Part shown: positions 8,877 through 16,760 of the stretch, piece by piece
Layout of the letters: each line of letters begins with the position of its first letter
Numbering within the stretch: position 1 is the stretch's first letter
Assembly: GCF_019599275.1 (NCBI RefSeq)
Contig: NZ_JAHZTD010000001.1
Location: 1,178,001 to 1,242,000 of the forward strand
Origin: Hymenobacter sp. HSC-4F20
GTDB taxonomy: Bacteria; Bacteroidota; Bacteroidia; Cytophagales; Hymenobacteraceae
Direction of reading: 5' to 3'
Length of the DNA stretch: 64,000 bases
The notes under the pieces: generated by a model
The model's database searches: none
What the model was told of the DNA's origin: nothing
The model's input: only the letters and a program-made list of their open reading frames with translations
Program-made: the position numbers and the translations under genes

Positions 8877-9307
8877 CGGGGGCAACTGCCCGGCCAAACC
8901 CGGCTGTGGGGTGGCGGAATAAGCCAGAGTAGGCTAGGGTACCTCTGCCGGTGCGGCCCATAGAATAAACTGAACCACCGGCTCTGGGGCAAGTTCCTGA
9001 AGCGTGAACCTGACCTGAGTACCAAACCACCGAGGACCGATACCACGACCGCCGCCAGCGCCAGCAAGCCGACCTCGACGAGCTGCTCGATAAGATTGGC
9101 CGCCAAGGCATTGATAGCCTCTCGGCCCGCGAGAAAAAGGAGCTCGAAGAACTTTTCCGCTAGGCGTGGGTAGAGTTGCGGGTGATATGAAGGGTAGCGG
9201 AAGCCTGCTACCTGTCCCTACTCCTGCCAAGAGGCAGACGGAATTAATTCAAAAATCTCTATACTTACGTACCTCCACTGGCAGCCACCTTCTAACCTTT
9301 GCCCGTC
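8877..9307. other. mostly non-coding gap with a decayed gene remnant
   Basis: No intact gene is visible in this 430-base stretch. It contains the rhomboid-tail remnant at about 8970-9163; the remainder shows no clear hairpin or repeat. Confidence 0.4.
8970..9163 (+). pseudogene. remnant of a rhomboid-protein C-terminal tail
   Basis: One frame (9014-9163) encodes RYHDRRQRQQADLDELLDKI followed by GRQGIDSLSAREKKELEELFR and a TAG. This resembles the cytoplasmic tail found after the membrane domain of Bacteroidetes rhomboid proteases. Upstream, a different frame (8970 on) reads LNHRLWGKFLKREPDLSTK, which would join it after one frameshift. No membrane domain remains between the deacetylase stop and this piece, so this is best read as a gene fragment. 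The assignment rests on remembered family pattern and is moderate at best. Confidence 0.4.
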
Positions 9308-9454
9308 ATGCGAACCATCACCAAACTATCTTCGCTGCTCCTGCTAGCTAGTAGCCTTGGGGCTCTGGCGTATTGGCTGCGGCAACTGCAGAACCTGAAT
9401 CTGGGCGTCAGTCTGCACGACGACGACGATATTCATCCGGACCATTATTACTAA
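9308..9454 (+). CDS. tiny membrane peptide with acidic tail (paralogue of 9664-9801)
   Basis: A 48-residue protein, too short for most gene finders. An N-terminal hydrophobic segment (residues about 8-24, SSLLLLASSLGALAYWL) is followed by QLQNLNLGVSLHDDDDIHPD and HYY. The same arrangement, SSLLxL..LGxL, then Q..LNL...L.D followed by three acidic residues and [IL]H, is found in the gene at 9664, so the two are paralogues. It is predicted to be a single-pass membrane or signal-anchored peptide with an acidic end. It has its own terminator just downstream. Function unknown. Confidence 0.65.
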   Translation: MRTITKLSSLLLLASSLGALAYWLRQLQNLNLGVSLHDDDDIHPDHYY

Positions 9455-9473
9455 GCTCCCCGCTCGCTTCGTC

Positions 9474-9503
9474 AAGCCCTGCTTTTATGGCAGGGCTTTT
9501 TTT
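9474..9503 (+). terminator. intrinsic terminator
   Basis: Stem AGCCCTGC (9475-9482 region) / GCAGGGCT (9490-9497) followed by seven T, 20 bases after the stop of the tiny gene at 9308-9454. It separates the two paralogous peptide genes into distinct transcripts. Confidence 0.85.
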
Positions 9504-9615
9504 ATGAACCGAATACGGCGCGCTGAGCACAGGGCAACCCCACAGATAAGTACGTGCACTGCGCCGATGCGTAAATAAATGATGCTTGCATAACAATTTT
9601 TTAACCTTGGTGTTG

Positions 9616-9623
9616 TATATTTG
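9616..9623 (+). promoter_or_regulatory. -7 promoter element (TATATTTG)
   Basis: An exact TAnnTTTG match in an AT-rich stretch (9585-9625), 40 bases before the ATG at 9664. No clear -33 TTTG was found at the usual distance, although a T-run lies at 9597-9602. Confidence 0.5.
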
Positions 9624-9663
9624 CACTCAACAAACTGATTTCTATCTACATAGAACATACCAC

Positions 9664-9801
9664 ATGAAAAAGAGCACTGCTGCCATTTCTTCGCTGCTGG
9701 TTCTGGGAGGCTTAGGTTCGTTGAGCTTTCTGGCAGCCCAGGTTCGGGATTTGAACCTGTTTTTTGATCTGCGCGACGAGGAAGAACTACATTTCTGCTA
9801 G
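9664..9801 (+). CDS. tiny membrane peptide with acidic tail (paralogue of 9308-9454)
   Basis: A 45-residue protein beginning MKKSTAAISSLLVLGGLG, a hydrophobic N-terminus of about 20 residues, then AAQVRDLNLFFDLRDEEELH and FC. It aligns with the 48-residue peptide 210 bases upstream over the hydrophobic segment, the Q..LNL motif and the acidic run before [IL]H, while the N-terminal residues and tail differ. It has an exact -7 promoter element and a GC-rich hairpin after it, so it is likely expressed alone. Function unknown; a membrane-inserted small regulator or toxin-like peptide are possibilities only. Confidence 0.65.
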   Translation: MKKSTAAISSLLVLGGLGSLSFLAAQVRDLNLFFDLRDEEELHFC

Positions 9802-9824
9802 CCGGCTCAGCGCCTGTTTTTCGT

Positions 9825-9851
9825 CGAACCCCGCCCTTCCGGCGGGGTTCG
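9825..9851 (+). terminator. GC-rich hairpin, possible terminator
   Basis: Perfect 11-base-pair stem CGAACCCCGCC / GGCGGGGTTCG with a five-base loop, 24 bases after the stop at 9801. No T-run follows, so the termination call is tentative. Confidence 0.5.
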
Positions 9852-10064
9852 CTGCGTTTGGGGGCTACTAAACTAAGGTTCAAAATCAGGGCATTAGCCG
9901 CTGCCCTTGAAAAAAACCACATCCATTCCGGGCGGTTTTCGGTACTTCACAGCAACAGCGGCTCGCAGTGGGCCGCTGGTTACTCTCCTTTTCACGTGCC
10001 GAAGGGTTTGCGCTGGCTCAGAAAACAGCCAGCGGAAGCTACTTCAGCGAAAAATAGTGGTTAT

Positions 10065-10691
10065 ATGAACCTGACCGGCTTGAAAGAGCAAATCAGCTAC
10101 ATCATCGGGCGCGACATGGCGCGCAACTTCGCCCAGCAGGGCCTGAATCTGGACATCGACGTGCTGGCCCAGAGCATGAAGGAGGCCCTGGGCGGAGAAC
10201 CCAGCCGCCTCACGCCCGAGCAGATGCAAAGCGCCATGCAACAGCTCCAGCAGCAGCTGGAATCCCAGGAAGACGACAACCAAGACCCCACGGACATGAG
10301 CAACAACAAAGCCGAAGGCGAAGCCTTCCTGCAACAAAACGCTGGCAAGCCCGGCATCACTACCCTACCCAGCGGCCTGCAGTACGAAGTACTACAGCAA
10401 GGCAACGGCCCTAAGCCAGGCCCCCGCTCCTCAGTAACTACCCACTACCACGGCACCCTCATCAATGGTAACGTGTTCGACAGCTCCTATCAGCGGGGCC
10501 AGCCCGCTACCTTTGGTGTAAACCAGGTAATTGCCGGCTGGACGGAAGCACTGCAGCTGATGCCCGAAGGCTCGAAGTGGCGCCTCTACATCCCCTCGGA
10601 CCTGGCCTACGGCAAGCGTGGCGCCGGCCGCGACATTGGCCCCGATTCGGCCCTGATCTTCGACGTAGAGCTGCTAAAAGTAAACAACTAG
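10065..10691 (+). CDS. FKBP-type peptidyl-prolyl cis-trans isomerase
   Basis: A 208-residue protein with the FkpA/FklB/Mip layout: an N-terminal helical dimerisation region (residues 1-90, with a Gln-rich stretch MQQLQQQLESQ) and a C-terminal FKBP domain from about residue 100. Core residues are visible in HYHGTLINGNVFDSSY, VIAGWTEALQLMPEG, YIPSDLAYG and FDVELL. No signal peptide is seen when starting at ATG 10065 (MNLTGLKEQISYIIG), so it may be cytoplasmic. It catalyses prolyl isomerisation during protein folding. Confidence 0.92.
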   Translation: MNLTGLKEQISYIIGRDMARNFAQQGLNLDIDVLAQSMKEALGGEPSRLTPEQMQSAMQQLQQQLESQEDDNQDPTDMSNNKAEGEAFLQQNAGKPGITTLPSGLQYEVLQQGNGPKPGPRSSVTTHYHGTLINGNVFDSSYQRGQPATFGVNQVIAGWTEALQLMPEGSKWRLYIPSDLAYGKRGAGRDIGPDSALIFDVELLKVNN

Positions 10692-10788
10692 GCCGGCTGG
10701 CAGGTAGCTTACTACCCCGAATGCGGCAGCATACGTCTGCTGTTCGGGCTGGCTGCCTACCTTACGCCCTATGTTTAACCCTTCCAGC

Positions 10789-10864
10789 AAGGCCCCGCTG
10801 AGGCCCGTGTTTGTTGTTCCAACCCCGTGGTGGGTCCGGACAGCCACGGCCGGCGGGGCCTTTT
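10789..10864 (+). terminator. long-loop hairpin before the membrane-protein gene
   Basis: AAGGCCCCGC at 10789-10798 pairs with GCGGGGCCTT at 10853-10862, followed by TTTT. The 54-base loop is long for a simple terminator. It lies between the FKBP stop (10691) and the ATG at 10870, so it could end the FKBP transcript or act as a leader structure for the next gene. Confidence 0.4.
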
Positions 10865-10869
10865 CGGTT

Positions 10870-11484
10870 ATGTCTGATCTGCCTTCCACTTCTCCTGCCC
10901 CCGAGCCCCCGGTTCCTGCTTCCAACTCTCCCCTAGCTGCTTTACCCCAGCCGGGCCCGGCACCGGAGCCGCTTCCACCGGAGCTGGGTTTCCGGCCCGT
11001 GCCCCCACCCCCGCCGGAGCAGTTTCCTACCCTCCGCAGCGAAGACGGACGGGTAGCCCTGACCAACGAGGCTCTGGAAATTAACGAGGAGGTATTTGGC
11101 TGGCGGGAGCTGGCCGGGGTGGATGTGCAGCCCGTACGGTGGCTTCTGGGGGTGCTGCTGGGTGGCTTCGTGCTGTGCGGTTTTATGCTCGGCTACCTGC
11201 AGTTCTGGCTCCATACCACATCCGCAGCGCTGGGCATGGCAGCCGGGGCCTTGCTGTTGGTGTGGGGCGCCCGCGGAACCAACCGCTGGCGCTTGCACCT
11301 GCCCGGCCGCGAGCCGCGCCACTTCGCGTTTTCTGGTCCTGCCCGCAGCTGGCAGCACTTGGCTCAGGAAGCCAACCACCGCATCCGGCAGCGCCACCAG
11401 GAGGCTGCCACCGAGGCTGCTTATTGGTTGCAGGCAGCAGAGTTGCCCGCCTGGCCGGAGCCGGAGCCTCCTGCTACCCTCTGA
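10870..11484 (+). CDS. membrane protein of unknown function
   Basis: A 204-residue protein. The ATG at 10870 (MSDLPSTSPAPEPPVP) was chosen because upstream in-frame codons overlap the hairpin at 10789-10864. Residues 1-65 are a disordered Pro/Glu-rich cytoplasmic-type region. Two adjacent membrane segments (VRWLLGVLLGGFVLCGFML and SAALGMAAGALLLVWG) follow, then a basic soluble tail with RPHFAF-like and aromatic residues. The segment before the first helix (GRVALTNEALEINEEVFGWRELAGV) looks like a small beta domain. No family recognised. Confidence 0.65.
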   Translation: MSDLPSTSPAPEPPVPASNSPLAALPQPGPAPEPLPPELGFRPVPPPPPEQFPTLRSEDGRVALTNEALEINEEVFGWRELAGVDVQPVRWLLGVLLGGFVLCGFMLGYLQFWLHTTSAALGMAAGALLLVWGARGTNRWRLHLPGREPRHFAFSGPARSWQHLAQEANHRIRQRHQEAATEAAYWLQAAELPAWPEPEPPATL

Positions 11485-11564
11485 TTTGTGCAAGGCCTTG
11501 TCACTTTTCGCGGGAGCCTGCGTAAGCCCGGCAAAGTTCCTGCTTAGCATTAGCGCCCAAGTCC

Positions 11565-11572
11565 TACCTTTG
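11565..11572 (+). promoter_or_regulatory. -7 promoter element (TACCTTTG) for kup
   Basis: Exact TAnnTTTG match 46 bases before the kup ATG at 11618. The -33 element is not clear. Confidence 0.4.
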
Positions 11573-11617
11573 GCCCCGCTTGTCAAAAAGCGACACCCTT
11601 ACACCTTTATTCTTCAC

Positions 11618-13555
11618 ATGGACGCCAAACACCAGCACACCGCCATTTCCACGGCCGGCTTGCTTATTGCCCTGGGCATCATCTACGGCGACATTGGCAC
11701 CTCGCCGCTGTACGTGATGAAGGCCATTGTACCCGGGCGTATCGACCCCGACCTCGTGTACGGGGGCATTTCCTGCGTGCTCTGGACGCTCACGCTCCAA
11801 ACCACTATCAAATATGTGATGCTGACCCTCAATGCCGATAACAACGGCGAAGGCGGCATCTTTTCACTGTACACGCTGGTACGGCGGCGCGGCGCCTGGC
11901 TGTCTGGGGTGGCCATTGTGGGGGGTGCGGCCCTGCTCGCCGACGGAGTTATTACGCCCCCGGTGTCGGTATCATCGGCTATTGAGGGGCTGGAGGCAGT
12001 CTACCCCGACATCCAGACGGTGCCCATCGTCATTGCTATCCTAATAGCCCTGTTCCTGCTTCAGAGCTTTGGCACGCAGATCGTAGGTAAGGCCTTCGGG
12101 CCGATTATGTTTCTGTGGTTTTCCATGCTGGCGGCCCTGGGCTTGTACGGCATTCTGCAGCACCCCGAGATTCTCAAGGCCATTAACCCTTACTACGCCT
12201 ACAACATGCTGGCCAACCGGCCCGGCGGGTTCTGGCTCCTGGGCTCGGTGTTCCTGTGTACTACCGGGGCCGAAGCCTTGTACTCCGACCTGGGCCACTG
12301 CGGCAAAGGCAACATCCGTATCAGCTGGATATTTGTGAAGCTTTGCCTGGTGCTGAACTATTTCGGGCAGGGCGGCTGGCTCATAGCCCACCAAGGCGAG
12401 CAGCTAAGCGGGCGTAACCCCTTCTATGCCCTCATGCCCGAGTGGTTTCTGCTCATCGGCATTGGCATTGCGACCATTGCAGCCATCATTGCTTCGCAGG
12501 CCCTTATCACGGGTTCGTTTACACTGGTAGCCGAGGCCATCCGCCTGAATATGTGGCCCAAGGTGCGCCTCAACTACCCGACCGATGTGAAGGGCCAGCT
12601 GTACGTACCGAGCATGAACCGCTTGTTGCTACTAGGCTGTATTGCCGTGGTGCTGTATTTCCGCCGCTCCGAAAATATGGAAGCGGCCTACGGTCTGGCC
12701 ATCACCGTTACTATGCTCATGACTACCATCCTGCTCTCGATGTGGCTGCTGCACAACAAGCGCGTGCCGTTGCCGGTAGTAGGGCTGTTTGTGGTGGTAT
12801 ATGGCGTAATTGAAGGCTCCTTTCTGGTAGCCAACCTTATCAAGTTCCCGCACGGGGGCTGGGTATCGGTGGCCATCAGCCTGGCTCTGATATCGGTGAT
12901 GTACGTGTGGCTGCGGGCTTACTTTATTAAGCGCCGCCTCACGGAGTTCGTGAAAATTGAGCCGTACGTGGAAGCGCTGAAGCAGCTTTCCAATGATGAA
13001 TCCATATCAAAATACGCCACGCACCTGGTGTTTATGTCGTCGGCGGAGCGCCAGTCGGAAATTGAGTCGAAGATTATCTACTCCATTTTTCAGAAGCGTC
13101 CGAAGCGTGCCGACATCTACTGGTTTGTGCACGTAGACACTACCGACGAGCCGTACACGATGGAGTACAAGGTAACGGAGCTGGCGCACGACGACGTATT
13201 CCGCATCACGTTCCGCCTGGGCTTCCGCGTGGAGCAGCGCATTAACCTGTACTTCCGCAAAGTGGTGGAGGACCTGGTGCGCAACAAGGAGGTAGACATT
13301 ACCTCGCGCTACGAGTCCCTGAGCAAGCAGCACGTCACCGGCGACTTCCGCTTCGTGGTACTGGAGAAGTTCCTCTCGGTTGAAAACGAATTCCCCATGG
13401 TGGAGAAGCTGGTGATGCAGGCGTACTTCTACATCAAGCAGTTCATTGCTTCGGAAGACAAGTACTTTGGCCTCGATACCAGCTCGGTGAAAGTGGAAAA
13501 GGTGCCGCTGGTTATTACGCCGGTTCGAGAGGTAGCCCTGAAGCGGATTCGCTAA
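11618..13555 (+). CDS. kup: Kup-type potassium uptake transporter
   Basis: A 645-residue polytopic inner-membrane protein of the KUP/HAK/KT family, which imports potassium with protons. The first helix carries the signature GIIYGDIGTSPLYVMKAI, and NADNNGEGGIFSLY and TTGAEALYSDLGHCG are further conserved family elements. About twelve membrane helices run to residue 430, followed by a cytoplasmic C-terminal region with the family pattern (VFMSSAERQSEIESKIIYSI). The ATG at 11618 (MDAKHQHTAIST) gives the usual length. It has its own promoter element and a strong terminator. Confidence 0.95.
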   Translation: MDAKHQHTAISTAGLLIALGIIYGDIGTSPLYVMKAIVPGRIDPDLVYGGISCVLWTLTLQTTIKYVMLTLNADNNGEGGIFSLYTLVRRRGAWLSGVAIVGGAALLADGVITPPVSVSSAIEGLEAVYPDIQTVPIVIAILIALFLLQSFGTQIVGKAFGPIMFLWFSMLAALGLYGILQHPEILKAINPYYAYNMLANRPGGFWLLGSVFLCTTGAEALYSDLGHCGKGNIRISWIFVKLCLVLNYFGQGGWLIAHQGEQLSGRNPFYALMPEWFLLIGIGIATIAAIIASQALITGSFTLVAEAIRLNMWPKVRLNYPTDVKGQLYVPSMNRLLLLGCIAVVLYFRRSENMEAAYGLAITVTMLMTTILLSMWLLHNKRVPLPVVGLFVVVYGVIEGSFLVANLIKFPHGGWVSVAISLALISVMYVWLRAYFIKRRLTEFVKIEPYVEALKQLSNDESISKYATHLVFMSSAERQSEIESKIIYSIFQKRPKRADIYWFVHVDTTDEPYTMEYKVTELAHDDVFRITFRLGFRVEQRINLYFRKVVEDLVRNKEVDITSRYESLSKQHVTGDFRFVVLEKFLSVENEFPMVEKLVMQAYFYIKQFIASEDKYFGLDTSSVKVEKVPLVITPVREVALKRIR

Positions 13556-13582
13556 CCCTACAATAGGTTTACATTATATACA

Positions 13583-13615
13583 AAAGGCCCTACTGCTAGT
13601 CAGTAGGGCCTTTTT
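13583..13615 (+). terminator. intrinsic terminator of kup
   Basis: Thirteen-base-pair perfect stem AAAGGCCCTACTG / CAGTAGGGCCTTT with loop CTAGT, continuing into more T, 27 bases after the kup stop. Confidence 0.9.
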
Positions 13616-13768
13616 GCTGGTATAGCAGTTGTCCAAGGATGACTTTCAGAACCTTGCCGTGAAGTTGCTTTGTATTCTTCCCGGCAGGTTTGCTACCCCG
13701 TATTCATGGCCAACCCTTATCTACTTGGCTTGCGCAGTTGCGCGCGGTTTGCCAGAATAACTGGAAGC

Positions 13769-13802
13769 AAAAAAGCCCCAACCTGTTACCAGGCTGGGGC
13801 TT
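13769..13802 (-). terminator. terminator of the M61 peptidase gene
   Basis: AAAAGCCCCAACCTG / CAGGCTGGGGCTTTT around a TTAC loop, giving a T-run on the minus strand; 28 bases beyond the stop of the M61 gene. Confidence 0.8.
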
Positions 13803-13830
13803 TTGCATTGACCACCGAAGGCTTCAGATT

Positions 13831-15639
13831 TTACTTACGCACCGGTAGCCACTTGGCAAGTACGGTTTGCTGCTCGGCGGTGGGGCTGGCCTGCCGCTCA
13901 ATGCGGTAGCGACGCAGCGGGTTAGCCAGCAGCGGGAAGGAAACCTCCTTGATCTGGCCGTCGCGGTTGACCAGGAACTTCACGGTTGAACCCGGAGCGC
14001 GGCCGGCCAGCAGGCGGTTTACATCGTCGGTTACGCGGGCACCGTCTACGGCCAGAATTTCGTCGCCTACGCTGAGGCCGCCCTGCCAGGCGCTACCCTC
14101 GCGCACTATGCTGCTAACCGTTTGGCGGCCACCGGCCGGGCTGATGCTGGCGCCCAGGCTGGCTTCGGTAGCCGCCGCTGGCGTTACATTCAGCTTCAGG
14201 CCAGCATACCCTAGCGCTTGCTCGTAGGGTAGCGTTTCGACGCCGTACACATGGCGGCGGAAGAAATCGTCGAAGCGACGACCGGCTACTTTGGCCACGG
14301 CATCCTGATACTCCTCATCGGTGAAGCCCCGGCCCAGCTGCTTGTAGTACCGGTCGTAGAGGTAGCGCATCACGTCGTCGAGGTTTTTCTGGCCCTTCGT
14401 CTCGTTGATGATCATCAGATCCAGCACGGCCCCAATCACCTCGCCTTTATCGTAGTAGCTGATGCCGGTATTCTGTGAGTTCTCGTTAGGACGGTAGTAC
14501 TTTATCCAGGCGTCGAAGCTTGATTCGGCGGCCGACTGCTGCTTGTTGCCGGGGGTATTTTCTACGCGGTTGATACCGTTGCTCAGGTCGCCCAGGTACT
14601 CATCGGGCGAAACGAAGCCGGCGCGCTGCACAATCAGGTTGGAGAAGTACTCGGTACCTCCTTCACTGACCCACAGCATGCGGGTGTAGTTTTCCTGGTC
14701 GTAGTCGAAAGGCCCCAGCGCCACGGGCCGGATGCGCTTCACGTTCCAGAGGTGGAAGTACTCGTGGGCCACCAACCCGAGAAACCCTTTCCAGCCGGCT
14801 TCCGACGAGTAGGCGTTGCGCGACACGGAGAGGGTAGTCGAGAACAAATGCTCCAGGCCGCCCGTGCCCCGGTCGATGTTGTGCACGATAAACACGTAGC
14901 GGTCCAGAGGGTTCTGGCCCACTACCTTCTGGGCCTCCTCGCACACGCGCTGCATGTCGCGGGTCAGGCGCGCTTCGTCCACTTTCGGGTCGCCGAACAT
15001 GGCCACCGTATGAGGCGTGCCGTTGGCCGTGAACGAGTAAATTTTCTGGTTACCAATTTCGATGGGTGAGTCGGCCAGTTCATCGTAGCCCGACGACCGG
15101 TAGGTAAAGGTGCCACCGGCTGGCTTTAGGCTGGTGCTTACCTGGCTCCAGCCCTGGGCAGGCTGCACCTCCAGGGTGCTGGGCAGCTGCTTGCCATCGG
15201 CGGGGTACATAAACACGCTGGTACCGTTGACGTAGCCATGAGCCGCATCGATGAAGCTGGTGCGCACGCTTAGCTCAAAGGCATACACCCGGTAGCGCAC
15301 CGCAAAGCTTTTGGCCTTGGGGTGATACACGCGCCAAGTATTCTTGGTCATTTTCTCTACCCGCAGCTTCTCACTGCCCGCCGTAGCCTTGAAGCCTTCC
15401 ACATTCTTCGCGAATTCGCGCACCAGGTAGGAGCCCGGTGCCCAAACCGGCATTTTCACGTCGGTATAAGCTTTATTGAAGCCGTCGAGCTTCATTTCTA
15501 CCTCGAAGTAATGCGTTTGCGGCGCAGGCATCGAGAGGGTATAGCGCAAGGTGGGCGCCGCCGCGGCAGCCGAGCCGGCTTGGCTCAGCACCAATCCGAG
15601 GGCCGCTACCGCCAGATGGCGGGTACGAGTCAGGAGCAT
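13831..15639 (-). CDS. M61 family glycyl aminopeptidase-like metallopeptidase with PDZ domain
   Basis: A 602-residue exported enzyme; signal peptide MLLTRTRHLAVAALGLVL to about residue 27. The zinc motif HEYFH is at 292-296 inside GLVAHEYFHLWNVKRIRP, the hallmark of M61, with the third ligand expected in VSEGGTEYF shortly after. A PDZ domain follows near residues 505-580 (SIVREGSAWQGGLSVGDEIL). M61 enzymes remove N-terminal residues, often Gly or Ala, from peptides in the periplasm. The ATG at 15639 was preferred to an upstream start because it begins the signal peptide. It is divergent from the NlpC/P60 gene. Confidence 0.93.
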   Translation of the reverse strand: MLLTRTRHLAVAALGLVLSQAGSAAAAAPTLRYTLSMPAPQTHYFEVEMKLDGFNKAYTDVKMPVWAPGSYLVREFAKNVEGFKATAGSEKLRVEKMTKNTWRVYHPKAKSFAVRYRVYAFELSVRTSFIDAAHGYVNGTSVFMYPADGKQLPSTLEVQPAQGWSQVSTSLKPAGGTFTYRSSGYDELADSPIEIGNQKIYSFTANGTPHTVAMFGDPKVDEARLTRDMQRVCEEAQKVVGQNPLDRYVFIVHNIDRGTGGLEHLFSTTLSVSRNAYSSEAGWKGFLGLVAHEYFHLWNVKRIRPVALGPFDYDQENYTRMLWVSEGGTEYFSNLIVQRAGFVSPDEYLGDLSNGINRVENTPGNKQQSAAESSFDAWIKYYRPNENSQNTGISYYDKGEVIGAVLDLMIINETKGQKNLDDVMRYLYDRYYKQLGRGFTDEEYQDAVAKVAGRRFDDFFRRHVYGVETLPYEQALGYAGLKLNVTPAAATEASLGASISPAGGRQTVSSIVREGSAWQGGLSVGDEILAVDGARVTDDVNRLLAGRAPGSTVKFLVNRDGQIKEVSFPLLANPLRRYRIERQASPTAEQQTVLAKWLPVRK

Positions 15640-15827
15640 TCGTAAGGGGATGAGGAAGTGAAAGTGGTTGCTAGTCGCCAAAGAACGGCGAAAAGCGCCC
15701 AAGGCTGCAAGATACCCCCGAAAATAGCCCCTGCCCTCTTGCTCGCAGCCCAACCGTACGGAACCCGCACCGCGCCTACCCCGTTACGAAAGCAGCACGG
15801 CTTTATCATGTGTTTTCCGCGGTTGTT

Positions 15828-16385
15828 ATGCGCTACGTCTGGCTTGTTTTCTTGCTGCTGGTGGGCATCGTCCTTGGCTCCGCCCTCTGGACGCGCCGGG
15901 TGCCGCCGCCCGTGGCCCAGCTACGTCCGGCGGCGGTGGTGCCCATTCATGCCACGGCCTACGTTATCAGCAACAAACCAACTCCCCGCGCCGACAGCGT
16001 GGTAGCCTTTGCCCTGCGCCAGCTGGGCACGAACTATTGCTACGCCGGCAACACCCCCGAAACCGGCTTCGACTGCTCGGGCTTCGTGAATTATGTGTTT
16101 GCACGGTACCGTATTCCGGTGCCTCACTCTACGGCTCTGCTCATCAGTGCCGGCCGGGCGGTAGAGCGCACCCAGGCCCGCCCCGGCGACATTGTGGTGT
16201 TTACGGGCACGGCAGCTACCTCTACTACTCCTGGGCATGCTGGCATCGTTATTAGCAAGCCCGGTGAGCTACCGCTGCGCTTCGTGCATTCCTCCTCGGC
16301 CCGCCGCGAGTCAGGCGTAAAAATCAGCCAGGTGGAAGGCACTGATTATGAGCGGCGCTTCATGCAAGTACGCCGGGTGCTGTAG
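15828..16385 (+). CDS. NlpC/P60 family cell-wall hydrolase
   Basis: A 185-residue protein with an N-terminal membrane anchor (MRYVWLVFLLLVGIVLGSAL). The cysteine peptidase domain shows Cys83 in FDCSGFVNYVF, His137 in PGHAGIVIS and a third polar position at His154 in FVHSSS. Such enzymes cut peptide bonds in peptidoglycan stem peptides. GTG at 15810 is an alternative start. The protein would face the periplasm, held to the inner membrane. Confidence 0.92.
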   Translation: MRYVWLVFLLLVGIVLGSALWTRRVPPPVAQLRPAAVVPIHATAYVISNKPTPRADSVVAFALRQLGTNYCYAGNTPETGFDCSGFVNYVFARYRIPVPHSTALLISAGRAVERTQARPGDIVVFTGTAATSTTPGHAGIVISKPGELPLRFVHSSSARRESGVKISQVEGTDYERRFMQVRRVL

Positions 16386-16507
16386 CGGGGTGGTAACCTA
16401 GTGCAATAGTGAACTGGTCCGTTTAACGTCCTATTCGCGCAACCGGCGCGGGTTAGGCTCTTAGAACAGCAAACTCACCACTTGTATATTGTACTATATA
16501 AAAGAGC

Positions 16508-16740
16508 GATGCCCGGCCGCCTATGCAGGTCCTCTAAGCGAGGCTGCTGGGCGAACCGGGCATCTAATCCTTCAAATCTTACCAAGCGATGAGTCTGGGG
16601 TACAGCCCCATCATCCACTTAACCAGTAAGACCTTGCCAGAATGCGGGAACTACTCAAATGGGAGTGAGTTCCGCGCGAAAGCTGTTGTTAAGCGCGTCC
16701 GGCGGTGAAGCGGACTACATTCGACAGGCTTGGCAGGATT
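16508..16740. ncRNA. candidate structured non-coding RNA, strand undecided
   Basis: Five nested or adjacent helices are visible. Helix 1: GATGCCCGG (16508-16516) / CCGGGCATC (16556-16564), containing GCAG/CTGC and CCTC/GAGG inner pairs. Helix 2: CTTAC (16578-16582) / GTAAG (16626-16630) enclosing GATGA/TCATC and GGGG/CCCC. Helix 3: CCT-GCCA (16632-16639) / TGGCAGG (16731-16737), which encloses helix 4, GCGGGAACTACTC (16644-16656) / GAGTGAGTTCCGC (16663-16675), and helix 5, GTCCG/CGGAC (16697-16715), like a multi-branch junction. Just beyond lies ACCTCCTTTC (16766-16775), complementary to Shine-Dalgarno sites on the plus strand. It fits neither tmRNA nor RNase P. No family recognised. Confidence 0.45.
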
Positions 16741-16760
16741 TGGTTGGGACTACTAGACAT
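16689..16760 (-). other. 23-codon open frame with a very strong ribosome-binding site
   Basis: On the minus strand AAAGGAGGT (16766-16774) stands five bases before ATG at 16758-16760, opening MSSSPNQILPSLSNVVRFTA plus GRA and a TAA. Strong Shine-Dalgarno sites are rare in this window, so the match is notable, but the peptide overlaps the structured region and may be coincidental. Confidence 0.25.
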
